A program made the position numbers and the translations under genes. A stretch of DNA of 64,000 bases from Akkermansiaceae bacterium UBA2381 (GTDB lineage: Bacteria; Verrucomicrobiota; Verrucomicrobiia; Verrucomicrobiales; DEV007): assembly GCA_002344215.1 (NCBI GenBank), contig DDSV01000027.1:52042-116041 (forward strand). Direction: 5' to 3'. The notes beneath the pieces were generated by a model, which was not told where the DNA came from, ran no database searches, and saw only the letters and a program-made list of their open reading frames with translations. Positions within the stretch are counted from its first letter, which is position 1, and every line of letters begins with the position of its first letter. Positions 26,463 to 34,431 of the stretch are shown here, in pieces.

Positions 26463-27315
26463 TCTGCTTTTTGCGATCGCCTTCCTGAGCAGCGGACTAG
26501 GGTGCTTTTCCGTTTCGGGATCGGATGAGTATATCAATGACGCCGGGATAAAAAGCTCCTTCGAGACCAAGCTCGGGGCCCTCTTTGAGGCGGGAGGCAT
26601 CCCGAAGGCTACGGATATTCTGAAGCAGCTCCGCGAAGAAAAGCGCTCCGAATTGACCCTTCCGGCCCTCGCTCCGACATTGGAGAACCACCAGCCGGAA
26701 GTCTACGACAGGACGCGCAATGCCTCGCTCGTTTTAGGTCACCTCTATCTTTGCGGCAAGTGCGAGAACTATCACGCCAACCTTGCCGGAGGAGTGATTC
26801 TCAGCCCTGATGGCCTCGTCCTCACCAACTACCACGTGATCGATTTCAAGGATGCGATTGTTTTCGGGGCAATGACAGCAAACGGCACCATTTTTGGATT
26901 CGAAAAAGTGGTCGCCAGTTCGAAACAACACGACCTGGCCCTGCTAAAACTGAGAGAGGCAAAAGACCTCACCTATGTCGTTCCGCAGGAGAAGATCGAA
27001 ACCGGAGAAGAGATTTTTGTGATCTCCCATCCGGACGGTCATTTCTATACTCTCACCAAAGGCTATGTGGCGCGCAAATACCTGACTTCGGAGCAGAAAA
27101 CGCCCATGCTTCAAATCACCGCCGACTTTGCAAAAGGCTCGAGCGGGGCCGGCATTTTCAACGCCCGGGGTGAACTCGCCGGTATCGCCACTTCCACCAG
27201 CTCGATTTACTACGATGGCAGCGAGGAGAGTCCAGACAACCTCCAGATGGTGATAAAATCAGGCATTCCCGCTTCCTCCCTCAGGGAACTGATCACTCTT
27301 GAAAAGTCTCCGTGA
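26440..27315 (+). CDS. Exported trypsin-like serine protease (S1 family, no PDZ)
   Basis: 291 residues with a hydrophobic N-terminal signal (about 9-23). The triad is visible: His132 in TNYHVID, Asp165 in KQHDLALLK and Ser215 in KGSSGAGIF. The usual GNSGG reads GSSGA, still with the Ser-Gly oxyanion turn. A CGKC pair at 105-108 could bind metal or form a disulfide. Unlike DegP/HtrA there is no PDZ domain, and residues 30-90 are a helical extension. It overlaps the cytochrome-LRR gene by 23 bases. Confidence 0.85.
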   Translation: MPGLTQSDLLFAIAFLSSGLGCFSVSGSDEYINDAGIKSSFETKLGALFEAGGIPKATDILKQLREEKRSELTLPALAPTLENHQPEVYDRTRNASLVLGHLYLCGKCENYHANLAGGVILSPDGLVLTNYHVIDFKDAIVFGAMTANGTIFGFEKVVASSKQHDLALLKLREAKDLTYVVPQEKIETGEEIFVISHPDGHFYTLTKGYVARKYLTSEQKTPMLQITADFAKGSSGAGIFNARGELAGIATSTSSIYYDGSEESPDNLQMVIKSGIPASSLRELITLEKSP

Positions 27316-27381
27316 CCGGGAAGCAGGTTAGGCAACCCGGGCCAGCATGTGAGGCATGGAGAGGCAGGACGGCACCGCCCC

Positions 27382-28014
27382 CTACCAACGCCGGACCGCA
27401 CCGCGGACCAGTCCCACCATCACCCCCTGAATCACGAGTTCGCTCGCGGGAATCAGGTCCGGGTAGTCAGGGTTTTCGGCCTTCAAATAGGGGCGACGCC
27501 CGTTGGTGATATACCGCTTCAGGGTCGTCTCTCCATCGATCAAGGCGGCCACAATGTCCTGATCGCGCGGCTCCTTATACTCAAGGATGACATGATCACC
27601 GTCCATGATGTGGGCACCAACCATCGATTCACCCCGAACCTTCAACGCATAGGTCTTCGAACGCTCATTCAGGCCCATCGACCGCACATCCACGGAAAGG
27701 GTCCCGTCCGCAACGGGTGCGGTGTCGTCGCTGTAGCCGGCCGGAATCGCTCCGTAGACCGGGATATCGAGAATGGGTTCACGATCCGCCGCATCAGCGA
27801 ACATGAGGCATCGCGCCCGGCGCCTTTCATCGTCGCCCTCGCGCCGGGTAATGGCGCCTTTCTTCTCAAGCGCACGAAGATGGCTCACGGCGGCGGTCTG
27901 GCTGGCGAATCCGAAATGCTCCTGAATCTCCCGGGTGGAGGGCATGATTCCGGAACGGCGATGCTCAGACTGGAGGTAGTCGAGGACTTCTTGTTGGCGG
28001 GCGGTTAATTTCAT
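27382..28014 (-). CDS. lexA: LexA SOS repressor
   Basis: 210 residues from ATG 28014; the frame is open 17 codons further but MKLTARQQEVLDYL is the canonical start. The winged helix (1-65, with PSTREIQEHFGF) binds DNA, and the S24 peptidase half has the Ala92-Gly93 cleavage bond in YGAIPAG, nucleophile Ser130 in RGESM and general base Lys166 in TLKRY. RecA filaments trigger self-cleavage and derepression of DNA-repair genes. A perfect palindromic operator lies 10 bases upstream of its start, so it should repress itself. Confidence 0.97.
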   Translation of the reverse strand: MKLTARQQEVLDYLQSEHRRSGIMPSTREIQEHFGFASQTAAVSHLRALEKKGAITRREGDDERRRARCLMFADAADREPILDIPVYGAIPAGYSDDTAPVADGTLSVDVRSMGLNERSKTYALKVRGESMVGAHIMDGDHVILEYKEPRDQDIVAALIDGETTLKRYITNGRRPYLKAENPDYPDLIPASELVIQGVMVGLVRGAVRRW

Positions 28015-28023
28015 TATGAACAC

Positions 28024-28037
28024 TGTTCCACAGAACA
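28024..28037. promoter_or_regulatory. LexA operator (SOS box), TGTTC-N4-GAACA
   Basis: A perfect 14-base palindrome, TGTTCCACAGAACA, lies 10 bases before the lexA ATG and 57 bases before the divergent TPR gene. It matches the TGTTC-N4-GAACA element that I recall as the LexA-binding motif of Verrucomicrobia; it differs from the gammaproteobacterial CTG-N10-CAG and the Gram-positive GAAC-N4-GTTC boxes. Autoregulation of lexA is the expected function. Confidence 0.85.
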
Positions 28038-28094
28038 TCAGATAATTTTCACCGTGCGCAAGCAAAAATCGGCCTTTTAGTTAAGCTTTACGAA

Positions 28095-28952
28095 ATGCAC
28101 TCTCCTTTCAGCACCGGGATACCGACCCATCTTGCCCTGATGATATTGCTTGGCGTTGGCTTTCTTTCAAGGTCTCAGGCGCAGGAACCGGCCGAATCGG
28201 ACGCCAAAGCACTGCCGATGCGCGGCTTTCGTTTTTCCTCAAGCGGGGATCCAAAAGCATCCACTCCCGGTGAGACGCCTTCAAACCCGGACCCCGCCGC
28301 TCCCCAACCCGGCACCCTCTTGCCTGAAAACCTTCCGGGAGAAGCCGGAAATTTGAAAGTCGGCCTTGTGACAGAACTCGCCAGCCTGCCTCCGGAAGTG
28401 GCGGAGATGGCGAAACACGGAGCCCTAGCGGTCGCCGAAGGTTCATGGGAGAAAGCACGGGGAATCTACCTCGAAATGATCAAACTGGCTCCCGACAATG
28501 CCCTCGCCTATGCAAACCTCGGGGTGGCCGAGCACCAGTTGGGAAATCTCCTCGCCGCCTCGGGCAATCTGGGAAAATCGCTCGAACTCAACCCGCATAT
28601 CGCCCGGAACTGGCAGACGATGGGCTTGATCAGCTACGAGCGAAGGGAACTCGCCCTTGCCATCTCCTGTCTCACCCGGGCCATCCATGAGGACCCCGAG
28701 GATCCGGAGTCGCGCCTCCTCCTCGCTGCCGTCATTCGTGACTATGGATGGAAAGAGGCCGCCGTCACCGAGCTGCAGCGGGCCATCGAACTCGATCCCG
28801 GTCAGGCTTCGGCACACTACAATCTGGCTGTCACCTATCTCGAAATGAAGCCGCCCCGGCTGGAACTGGCGCGACGTCACTACTACGCGGCTGTCGATCT
28901 GGGAACCACACCCTCGCCGGAAATCGAGGCGCTTTTCAAAGATGCGGAATAA
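28095..28952 (+). CDS. Exported tetratricopeptide-repeat protein
   Basis: 285 residues with a signal peptide (about 1-30, ending RSQAQ). A Pro-rich linker leads to at least four TPR units between about 115 and 275, e.g. AVAEGSWEKARGIYLEMIKLAPDNALAYANLG, LAASGNLGKSLELNPH, ALAISCLTRAIHEDPEDPE and EAAVTELQRAIELDPGQASAHYNLA. Probably a periplasmic protein-protein adaptor. It is divergent from lexA and shares the intergenic region with the SOS box, so it may also respond to LexA, though its start is further from the site. Confidence 0.82.
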   Translation: MHSPFSTGIPTHLALMILLGVGFLSRSQAQEPAESDAKALPMRGFRFSSSGDPKASTPGETPSNPDPAAPQPGTLLPENLPGEAGNLKVGLVTELASLPPEVAEMAKHGALAVAEGSWEKARGIYLEMIKLAPDNALAYANLGVAEHQLGNLLAASGNLGKSLELNPHIARNWQTMGLISYERRELALAISCLTRAIHEDPEDPESRLLLAAVIRDYGWKEAAVTELQRAIELDPGQASAHYNLAVTYLEMKPPRLELARRHYYAAVDLGTTPSPEIEALFKDAE

Positions 28953-28998
28953 GCTCTTGGTGAAATCCCCGGAATATCGCGTAGGATAAATTCTTTTC

Positions 28999-30006
28999 AT
29001 GTCCGGACTCCGTTCCATTCTCAGTTCTTTTCCTGCCGCACCCCCGGTCCGGGCGGTGGCTTTGCTTGTGCTGACCCTCGTCATCGCGGGCTGCCGCACC
29101 AACGAGAAGGCCTCACTCACGACACCTCCCCAGGCACCGACAGGGGCGTCCTCCTATCCAACCCCGGGTATCGTATCTCCAGCCCCTTTTAGTCCCGTGG
29201 CGTCCGGTTCCGGCTCGGTTTATGCCCCGCAGCCCATCCCGATCACCTTCAGCGGGACCGCTCCCTCTTCTCCCAATCAGCCGAATATCACGGCCAAGGC
29301 AGCCTTCCTCGTCGACGGTAACGGTAGAGTCCTCTTTGAGAAAAATGCCGACACCCGGCTCCCCACGGCAAGCACCCAGAAACTCCTCCTTGGACTGATG
29401 GTGGCGGAAAAGGGCAGCCTGGACGGGACGGTCACCGTGACCGAGTCGGACACCTGGGCCGAGCCGACGGTAATGGGCCTGAAACCGGGAGAGACCTACA
29501 CCCGGCACGAACTCCTCAAAGCCGTCCTCATCCGCAGTTGCAACGATATCGCCCGCACCCTCGCCCGCGATCACTCGGGGAGCGAGTCGGCCTTTGTGGC
29601 GAACCTCAATCAGCGAGCCCGACAGCTTGGAATGGACAGCTCCTACTTCACCAACTCCAACGGTCTCCCCTCCCCTTCGGGCCAATACTCAACGGCTCGG
29701 GATCTCGCCAAGATGGGGGCGGCGGCGCTTCGCAATCCGGTGGTGCGTGATGCCATTGGAACGAAAGTCCACGTCTTCCGCTTCGCGAACGGGTCCACCA
29801 AAACCATCTACAACACCAACCTCGTCCTGAAGAATTTCCCCTACTGCACCGGAGCAAAGACCGGCTACACGAACGCCGCCGGTCGTTGTCTTGTCTCCTC
29901 GGCGACGGCGAACGGAAAAAGTGTCATCGCCGTGGTTCTCGGCAGCACCTCACCGACCGTCTGGGTGGAATCCGAGGCTTTGCTGCGGTATGGGTTGGGG
30001 ATGTGA
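28999..30006 (+). CDS. dacA: D-alanyl-D-alanine carboxypeptidase (PBP5/6 family, S11), lipoprotein
   Basis: 335 residues. The lipobox LVIAGC (Cys32) predicts a lipoprotein, followed by a Pro/Ser/Thr-rich linker to about residue 95. The S11 domain has all three active-site motifs: STQK (125-128), SCN (179-181) and KTG (286-288). It trims the terminal D-Ala from peptidoglycan stem peptides. The usual C-terminal domain and amphipathic anchor of DacA are missing; the lipid takes the place of the anchor. It follows the TPR gene by 46 bases. Confidence 0.9.
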   Translation: MSGLRSILSSFPAAPPVRAVALLVLTLVIAGCRTNEKASLTTPPQAPTGASSYPTPGIVSPAPFSPVASGSGSVYAPQPIPITFSGTAPSSPNQPNITAKAAFLVDGNGRVLFEKNADTRLPTASTQKLLLGLMVAEKGSLDGTVTVTESDTWAEPTVMGLKPGETYTRHELLKAVLIRSCNDIARTLARDHSGSESAFVANLNQRARQLGMDSSYFTNSNGLPSPSGQYSTARDLAKMGAAALRNPVVRDAIGTKVHVFRFANGSTKTIYNTNLVLKNFPYCTGAKTGYTNAAGRCLVSSATANGKSVIAVVLGSTSPTVWVESEALLRYGLGM

Positions 30007-30011
30007 CGGGG

Positions 30012-30067
30012 GGCTGCAAGCAGCCGCTCTGACATTTTACCTAGGAAAGGGGCTTGCCAGGCCCCTT
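30012..30067. repeat. Two stem-loops downstream of dacA
   Basis: GGCTGC-AA-GCAGCC at 30012-30025 and AAGGGGC-TTGCCAG-GCCCCTT at 30047-30067 are perfect inverted repeats in a 190-base gap. Neither has a U-run, so they look more like REP/BIME-type palindromes than classical terminators, but could still end transcription or protect the mRNA end. A similar stem, GGCAAGCG-GGG-CGCTTGCC, is at 45550. Confidence 0.55.
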
Positions 30068-30198
30068 CAAAGCCGGGGCTGCGCCACTTAGGCAAGCATA
30101 GTTCCTTGAAGTGCTAAGGGAGCCAAAGGCATTGACGCCGCCATCGCGCCCCAGCCAGCGAATGACGAAATCCCGCCGTTGTGATGGAATGGTCTCCA

Positions 30199-32493
30199 AT
30201 GCGTGCTGTTTTTCCACTCTTCGCAATTCCGTGCCTGTGCCTTTCACTCTCCGCCCAGGATTCCCCACCCTGGCCGGTTCTCGCTCCCGCGACCGAGACC
30301 TCACCGCTGCCGGGAACCACCCTTCTCACCGAAACCGGCGACCTCTCCCGCCTCCTCCACGATGCCAACGACCGCTTTCTCGACAAGGAAATCGAGCGCG
30401 CCAAGGCGGAGCGAGGGAAGCTCTGGAATCGCGACTTCGCCTCTCCCGAAGCCTACGCGAAGTCCGTGCAACCGAATCGCGAGCGTCTCGGGAGAATGCT
30501 CGGGATCGACCGTGAGATCCGGGCAACTCCGGCGGGAGGTGATGGCCTCCGGGTAATCGAGTCCCTGACCGCCGGAAAAATCGATGCCTCCATCCGGCAG
30601 GTTCAATGGAGAGCCTTTGGAGACGTCCACGGGGACGGCCAGCTCTATCTACCGGTAGGCGAAATCAAGGCCGACCTGGTTTTTATTCCCGACGCCAACG
30701 ATTTCAATTACCAACTGCCTGCCGCCACCGCGCTTGCCCAAAGTGGCTGCCGCGTCCTCGTCCTGCGCCTTGTTTCCCGCCTCGAAAACGAATACCAGCT
30801 CAGTGAACGAGAGTGGATCCAGCGCTCCGCGTTTTTGTTAGGGCGAACCATGACGGGATACGAGGTCTTGAAGATCCAGTCGGCCATTGACTGCCTCCTC
30901 GCCGATCAGAGCGGGAATAAACGCCCGCTCGGCGTGATCGGTCACGGTGAAGGCGGACGCCTCGCTCTCTTCGCTGCCGCCCTCGATGATCGGATCAACG
31001 CAGCTCTCGTGAGCGGCTCGTTCGGCCCGCGCGAGACGCTCTGGAAGGAACCGGCAGATCGGAATCTATTCGGTCTGCTCGGCGAATTCGGCGATGCAGA
31101 GCTCGGCAGTCTGGTCGCGCCGCGCCCTCTCGTGATCGAGCATGGGGTCTACCCGAAGTATGGCTATCGCGCCGGAGTTGATCTCGAAATCGACCCCGGG
31201 AACCGCGCCAACATTCCCGGGAAACCGGGACTTCTCCCCTCCCCGACCGAGGCGGAAGTCACTTCGGAATGGGAGCGACTAAAGTCCCTGACCTCCGACG
31301 CCCGGGTGGATCTAGTGAAGAGCAACGAAGCTCTGTCGGACGAGGCCATGTCCCGATTCCTCGCGGCCCTCAAGCGATCCGCCGCGGTGAAAAAACCGGC
31401 TCAGGGAAACGATATTCTCAGTCCATCGACCGATCGTATTGACGAGCTCGTCCGGCACAATCGCCTTGCCCTGATCGAGGCCGCCGGTGACCGGAAACGA
31501 TATTTCGCGGACTTGAAAACCGATTCACTTGAAAACTTTCAACAGACAATCGAGCCCTACCGCGAGAAATTCCGCACCGAAGTCATCGGCGATTTCGAGC
31601 TCCCCCTCCTGGCACCGAACGTGCGGACCCGACCCTATCAGGTGGGAGACAAGACCCTGTCCTACGAGGTTGTTATGGACGTGATGGAGAGCGGCGGCGA
31701 AACCGTCTTCGCCTACGGAATCCTGACATTACCAAAAGACCTCGACCTTTCCTCCGGAGAAAAGCGTCCCGTCATCGTCTGCCAGCATGGGCTTGAGGGC
31801 ACCCCGCAGGACGTCGTCGGCGAGGCGAAACACGATGCCTACAAGGCCTTCGCAACGCGTCTAGCGGAACGCGGATTCATTACCTTTGCCCCGCAAAACG
31901 GATACAAATACTTTGATCTGTTTCGCCTTCAGCAGTTCAAGGCGCAGAGTATCGGGAAGACACTCTTTTCTCTCATCATCCCGCAGCATCAGCAGATCAC
32001 CGGGTGGCTCGCGGAGCAATCCTGGGTGGATAAAGACAGAATCGCCTTTTACGGACTCAGTTACGGGGGAAAATCAGCCATGCGTATCCCCCCGCTCGTG
32101 GATCGCTATTGCCTCTCGATCTGCTCGGCTGACTTCAATGAGTGGGTCTGGAAGAATGCCGCCACCGACAGTGAATCCCTGAAATACAGCTACGCCAACA
32201 AAGGTGAGTATGAGATCTTCGAATGGAATCTCGGCGGCACCTTCAACTATGCCGAGATGGCCGCCCTAATCTGCCCCCGCCCCTTCATGGTCGAACGCGG
32301 ACACTTCGATGGGGTCGGCCCCGACGAACAGGTCGCCTTTGAGTTTGCGAAGGTCAAAAATCTCTACGAAGCGAAACTCGGCCTCACCGATCGATGCGAA
32401 ATCGAGTGGTTCGCCGGTCCGCACACGATCAACGGAGTCGGAACCTACAAGTTTCTCCACCGCCACCTCCAATGGCCAGAGCCGGGAAACTGA
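30199..32493 (+). CDS. Exported two-domain alpha/beta hydrolase (acetyl-xylan-esterase-like)
   Basis: 764 residues from ATG 30199, which opens a signal peptide (MRAVFPLFAIPCLCLSLSAQ); in-frame ATG/GTG at 30184/30181 are less likely. Two alpha/beta-hydrolase-like halves follow. In the first the nucleophile elbow reads GHGEGG, with Glu251 where Ser is expected, so it is probably inactive. In the second, GLSYGG gives Ser621, and His742 in GPHTINGVG completes the site; PVIVCQHGLEGTPQDVVG holds the oxyanion turn. The C-terminal part resembles dienelactone-hydrolase/acetyl xylan esterases common in polysaccharide-degrading bacteria. Substrate unknown. Confidence 0.82.
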   Translation: MRAVFPLFAIPCLCLSLSAQDSPPWPVLAPATETSPLPGTTLLTETGDLSRLLHDANDRFLDKEIERAKAERGKLWNRDFASPEAYAKSVQPNRERLGRMLGIDREIRATPAGGDGLRVIESLTAGKIDASIRQVQWRAFGDVHGDGQLYLPVGEIKADLVFIPDANDFNYQLPAATALAQSGCRVLVLRLVSRLENEYQLSEREWIQRSAFLLGRTMTGYEVLKIQSAIDCLLADQSGNKRPLGVIGHGEGGRLALFAAALDDRINAALVSGSFGPRETLWKEPADRNLFGLLGEFGDAELGSLVAPRPLVIEHGVYPKYGYRAGVDLEIDPGNRANIPGKPGLLPSPTEAEVTSEWERLKSLTSDARVDLVKSNEALSDEAMSRFLAALKRSAAVKKPAQGNDILSPSTDRIDELVRHNRLALIEAAGDRKRYFADLKTDSLENFQQTIEPYREKFRTEVIGDFELPLLAPNVRTRPYQVGDKTLSYEVVMDVMESGGETVFAYGILTLPKDLDLSSGEKRPVIVCQHGLEGTPQDVVGEAKHDAYKAFATRLAERGFITFAPQNGYKYFDLFRLQQFKAQSIGKTLFSLIIPQHQQITGWLAEQSWVDKDRIAFYGLSYGGKSAMRIPPLVDRYCLSICSADFNEWVWKNAATDSESLKYSYANKGEYEIFEWNLGGTFNYAEMAALICPRPFMVERGHFDGVGPDEQVAFEFAKVKNLYEAKLGLTDRCEIEWFAGPHTINGVGTYKFLHRHLQWPEPGN

Positions 32494-32601
32494 TTCCCGT
32501 CGACCGCACTCCCCCACGGGCGTCACTTTCTCCGCGCTCAATGAGCGATTGATTTCTTTGACTTTCAAGGAAAGTGAAACGACAAAGCACTGTCTTTTGC
32601 T

Positions 32602-33432
32602 ATGGAAAATCTCCCACTTTGGATCTCAATCATTCTCCTGGGCCTGATCGAGGGAATCACGGAATTTCTGCCTATCTCCTCAACCGGGCATCTCCTCATT
32701 CCCCAGAATCTCGGATGGCTTCCTCGGCAATCGGATCTCTTTTCGGTGGTGATTCAAAGCGGAGCGGTCGTCGCCGTGCTCGCCGTCTTTTCGGAGCGAC
32801 TCAAGAGTCTCGCCTCCACCCTTCGTGAGCCCGAAACCCGATCCTACCTGGCCAAGCTGGCGGTTGCCTTTCTTGTCACCGCCGTGGGCGGGGTGATGAT
32901 CAAAAAACTCGGCATCGAGCTCCCGGAAACAGTCGCCCCCGTCGCCTGGGCCACGTTTATCGGAGCGTTCGTCATTTTTGCTGTCGAGTTCTGGCGCAAG
33001 GATCATCCGGGAGAGCCTTCCGTGAGTTGGCGGATCGCAATCGCGGTCGGTCTCGCCCAGATTCTCGCCGCCATTTTTCCGGGCACGTCCCGTTCCGGTG
33101 CCAGTATTCTCATCGCCATGATGTTTGGGGCTGCGAGACCGGCCGCGACCGAGTTCTCATTCCTCCTCGGCGTCCCCACCCTGATGGCGGCCGGAGCCTT
33201 TCAGATCTTTTCGGAGATTCGCGAGGGCGGAGTCGGCGGCGAAGACTGGGGAATGCTCGCCCTCGGGACGCTCGCTTCCGCGATCTCCGCCTTTGTTGTC
33301 GTGCGTTGGCTCATTCACTTTGTCCAGAGTCATAACTTTAACGGATTCGCCTGGTATCGTCTCGTCCTCGGAGCGGCATTGCTTGCCTACGTCGCCATGG
33401 AGGCCTCCAATGAGGCAGGTGCGATCGACTAA
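32602..33432 (+). CDS. uppP: Undecaprenyl-diphosphatase UppP (BacA)
   Basis: 276 residues, about eight membrane segments. Both catalytic motifs of the family are present: GLIEGITEFLPISSTGH at about 13-29 and PGTSRSGASI near 158. It removes a phosphate from undecaprenyl pyrophosphate in the cell envelope, recycling the lipid carrier for peptidoglycan and confers bacitracin tolerance. The window also encodes two PBPs and a D,D-carboxypeptidase, but uppP is in a separate unit next to corA. Confidence 0.95.
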   Translation: MENLPLWISIILLGLIEGITEFLPISSTGHLLIPQNLGWLPRQSDLFSVVIQSGAVVAVLAVFSERLKSLASTLREPETRSYLAKLAVAFLVTAVGGVMIKKLGIELPETVAPVAWATFIGAFVIFAVEFWRKDHPGEPSVSWRIAIAVGLAQILAAIFPGTSRSGASILIAMMFGAARPAATEFSFLLGVPTLMAAGAFQIFSEIREGGVGGEDWGMLALGTLASAISAFVVVRWLIHFVQSHNFNGFAWYRLVLGAALLAYVAMEASNEAGAID

Positions 33433-33524
33433 CGATTTAATCACTCCAACACCCTCGTCTCCTGAACAGATACTACCGGTTTCAACACGCGCTCCTCGTC
33501 GAAACTGACGATATTGAATCCGCT

Positions 33525-34421
33525 GTGTGGATTGATCTGCTCTCGCCCTCACGCGAAGAGGAAGTCCTTCTGGAGAAGACCCTGGGAGTCGCACTTCCGA
33601 CTCGCGAGGACATGGAGGAGATCGAGATCTCTAGCCGACTCTACGAAGAGAACGGCGGTATCTTCATGACGGTTCAATTACCCGCGGCAAGCGAAGAGGA
33701 CCACTTGACAACAGGACCGGTGACTTTCGTCCTCGTCGCAAACCGCCTCATCACCATTCGCTACCACGATCCCCGCACCTTCACGACTTTCCCGGCTCGT
33801 GCGGCGCGCTATCCGGTTGCGGGAGATTCGGCGGATACCCTTTTTCTCGCCCTGCTTGAGGCTCTCGTCGACCGGCTTGCGGACATCATTGAGCGGGCCG
33901 GGCACACCGTGGCGCCGATCTCGCGAAATATTTTTCGCGCCACCGAAACGACACGCCCAAGATCACATCGATTTCGCTCCTATCTTGAGACGATCGGAAG
34001 GACAGGTGATCTCATATCTGATATTCGTGACAGCACCATGACGATAGACCGCGCCGTGGGATTTTACTCGGCCCACCTCGCGCACCGGGAGGGTACCGAG
34101 CCCCAGCGATCCAGAATCAAAACAATCACCCGGGACATGCATTCGATTGGAGATCACGCGGACTTCCTTTCGGGTAAAATCACGCTGCTCCTTGATGCCA
34201 CACTGGGATTGATCAGTATCGAGCAGAACGGGATCATCAAGATTTTCTCCGTCGCGGCGGTGGTCTTTCTCCCTCCGACGCTGGTGGCCTCTATCTACGG
34301 GATGAACTTCAAGTTTATGCCCGAGTTGAGCTGGCATTTCGGATACCCCTTTGCGATCGGACTGATGATCGCCTCGGCCCTTCTCCCCTACTGGTTTTTC
34401 AAACGGCAGGGCTGGCTGTAG
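33525..34421 (+). CDS. corA: CorA-type magnesium/cobalt transporter
   Basis: 298 residues from GTG 33525. The signature YGMNF lies in the first of two C-terminal membrane helices, with PELSW after it instead of the usual MPEL loop end, and the large N-terminal soluble domain is rich in acidic residues, as in CorA pentamers that take up Mg2+. The start is doubtful: the frame is open upstream to 33441 and translates as ...RYYRFQHALLVETDDIESAVWIDLL, which resembles the true N-terminal strands of CorA. No ATG, GTG or TTG exists there; a CTG at 33462 is the only plausible earlier start. The GTG product would lack about 20 residues. Confidence 0.88.
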   Translation: MWIDLLSPSREEEVLLEKTLGVALPTREDMEEIEISSRLYEENGGIFMTVQLPAASEEDHLTTGPVTFVLVANRLITIRYHDPRTFTTFPARAARYPVAGDSADTLFLALLEALVDRLADIIERAGHTVAPISRNIFRATETTRPRSHRFRSYLETIGRTGDLISDIRDSTMTIDRAVGFYSAHLAHREGTEPQRSRIKTITRDMHSIGDHADFLSGKITLLLDATLGLISIEQNGIIKIFSVAAVVFLPPTLVASIYGMNFKFMPELSWHFGYPFAIGLMIASALLPYWFFKRQGWL

Positions 34422-34431
34422 GACAGTCCTC

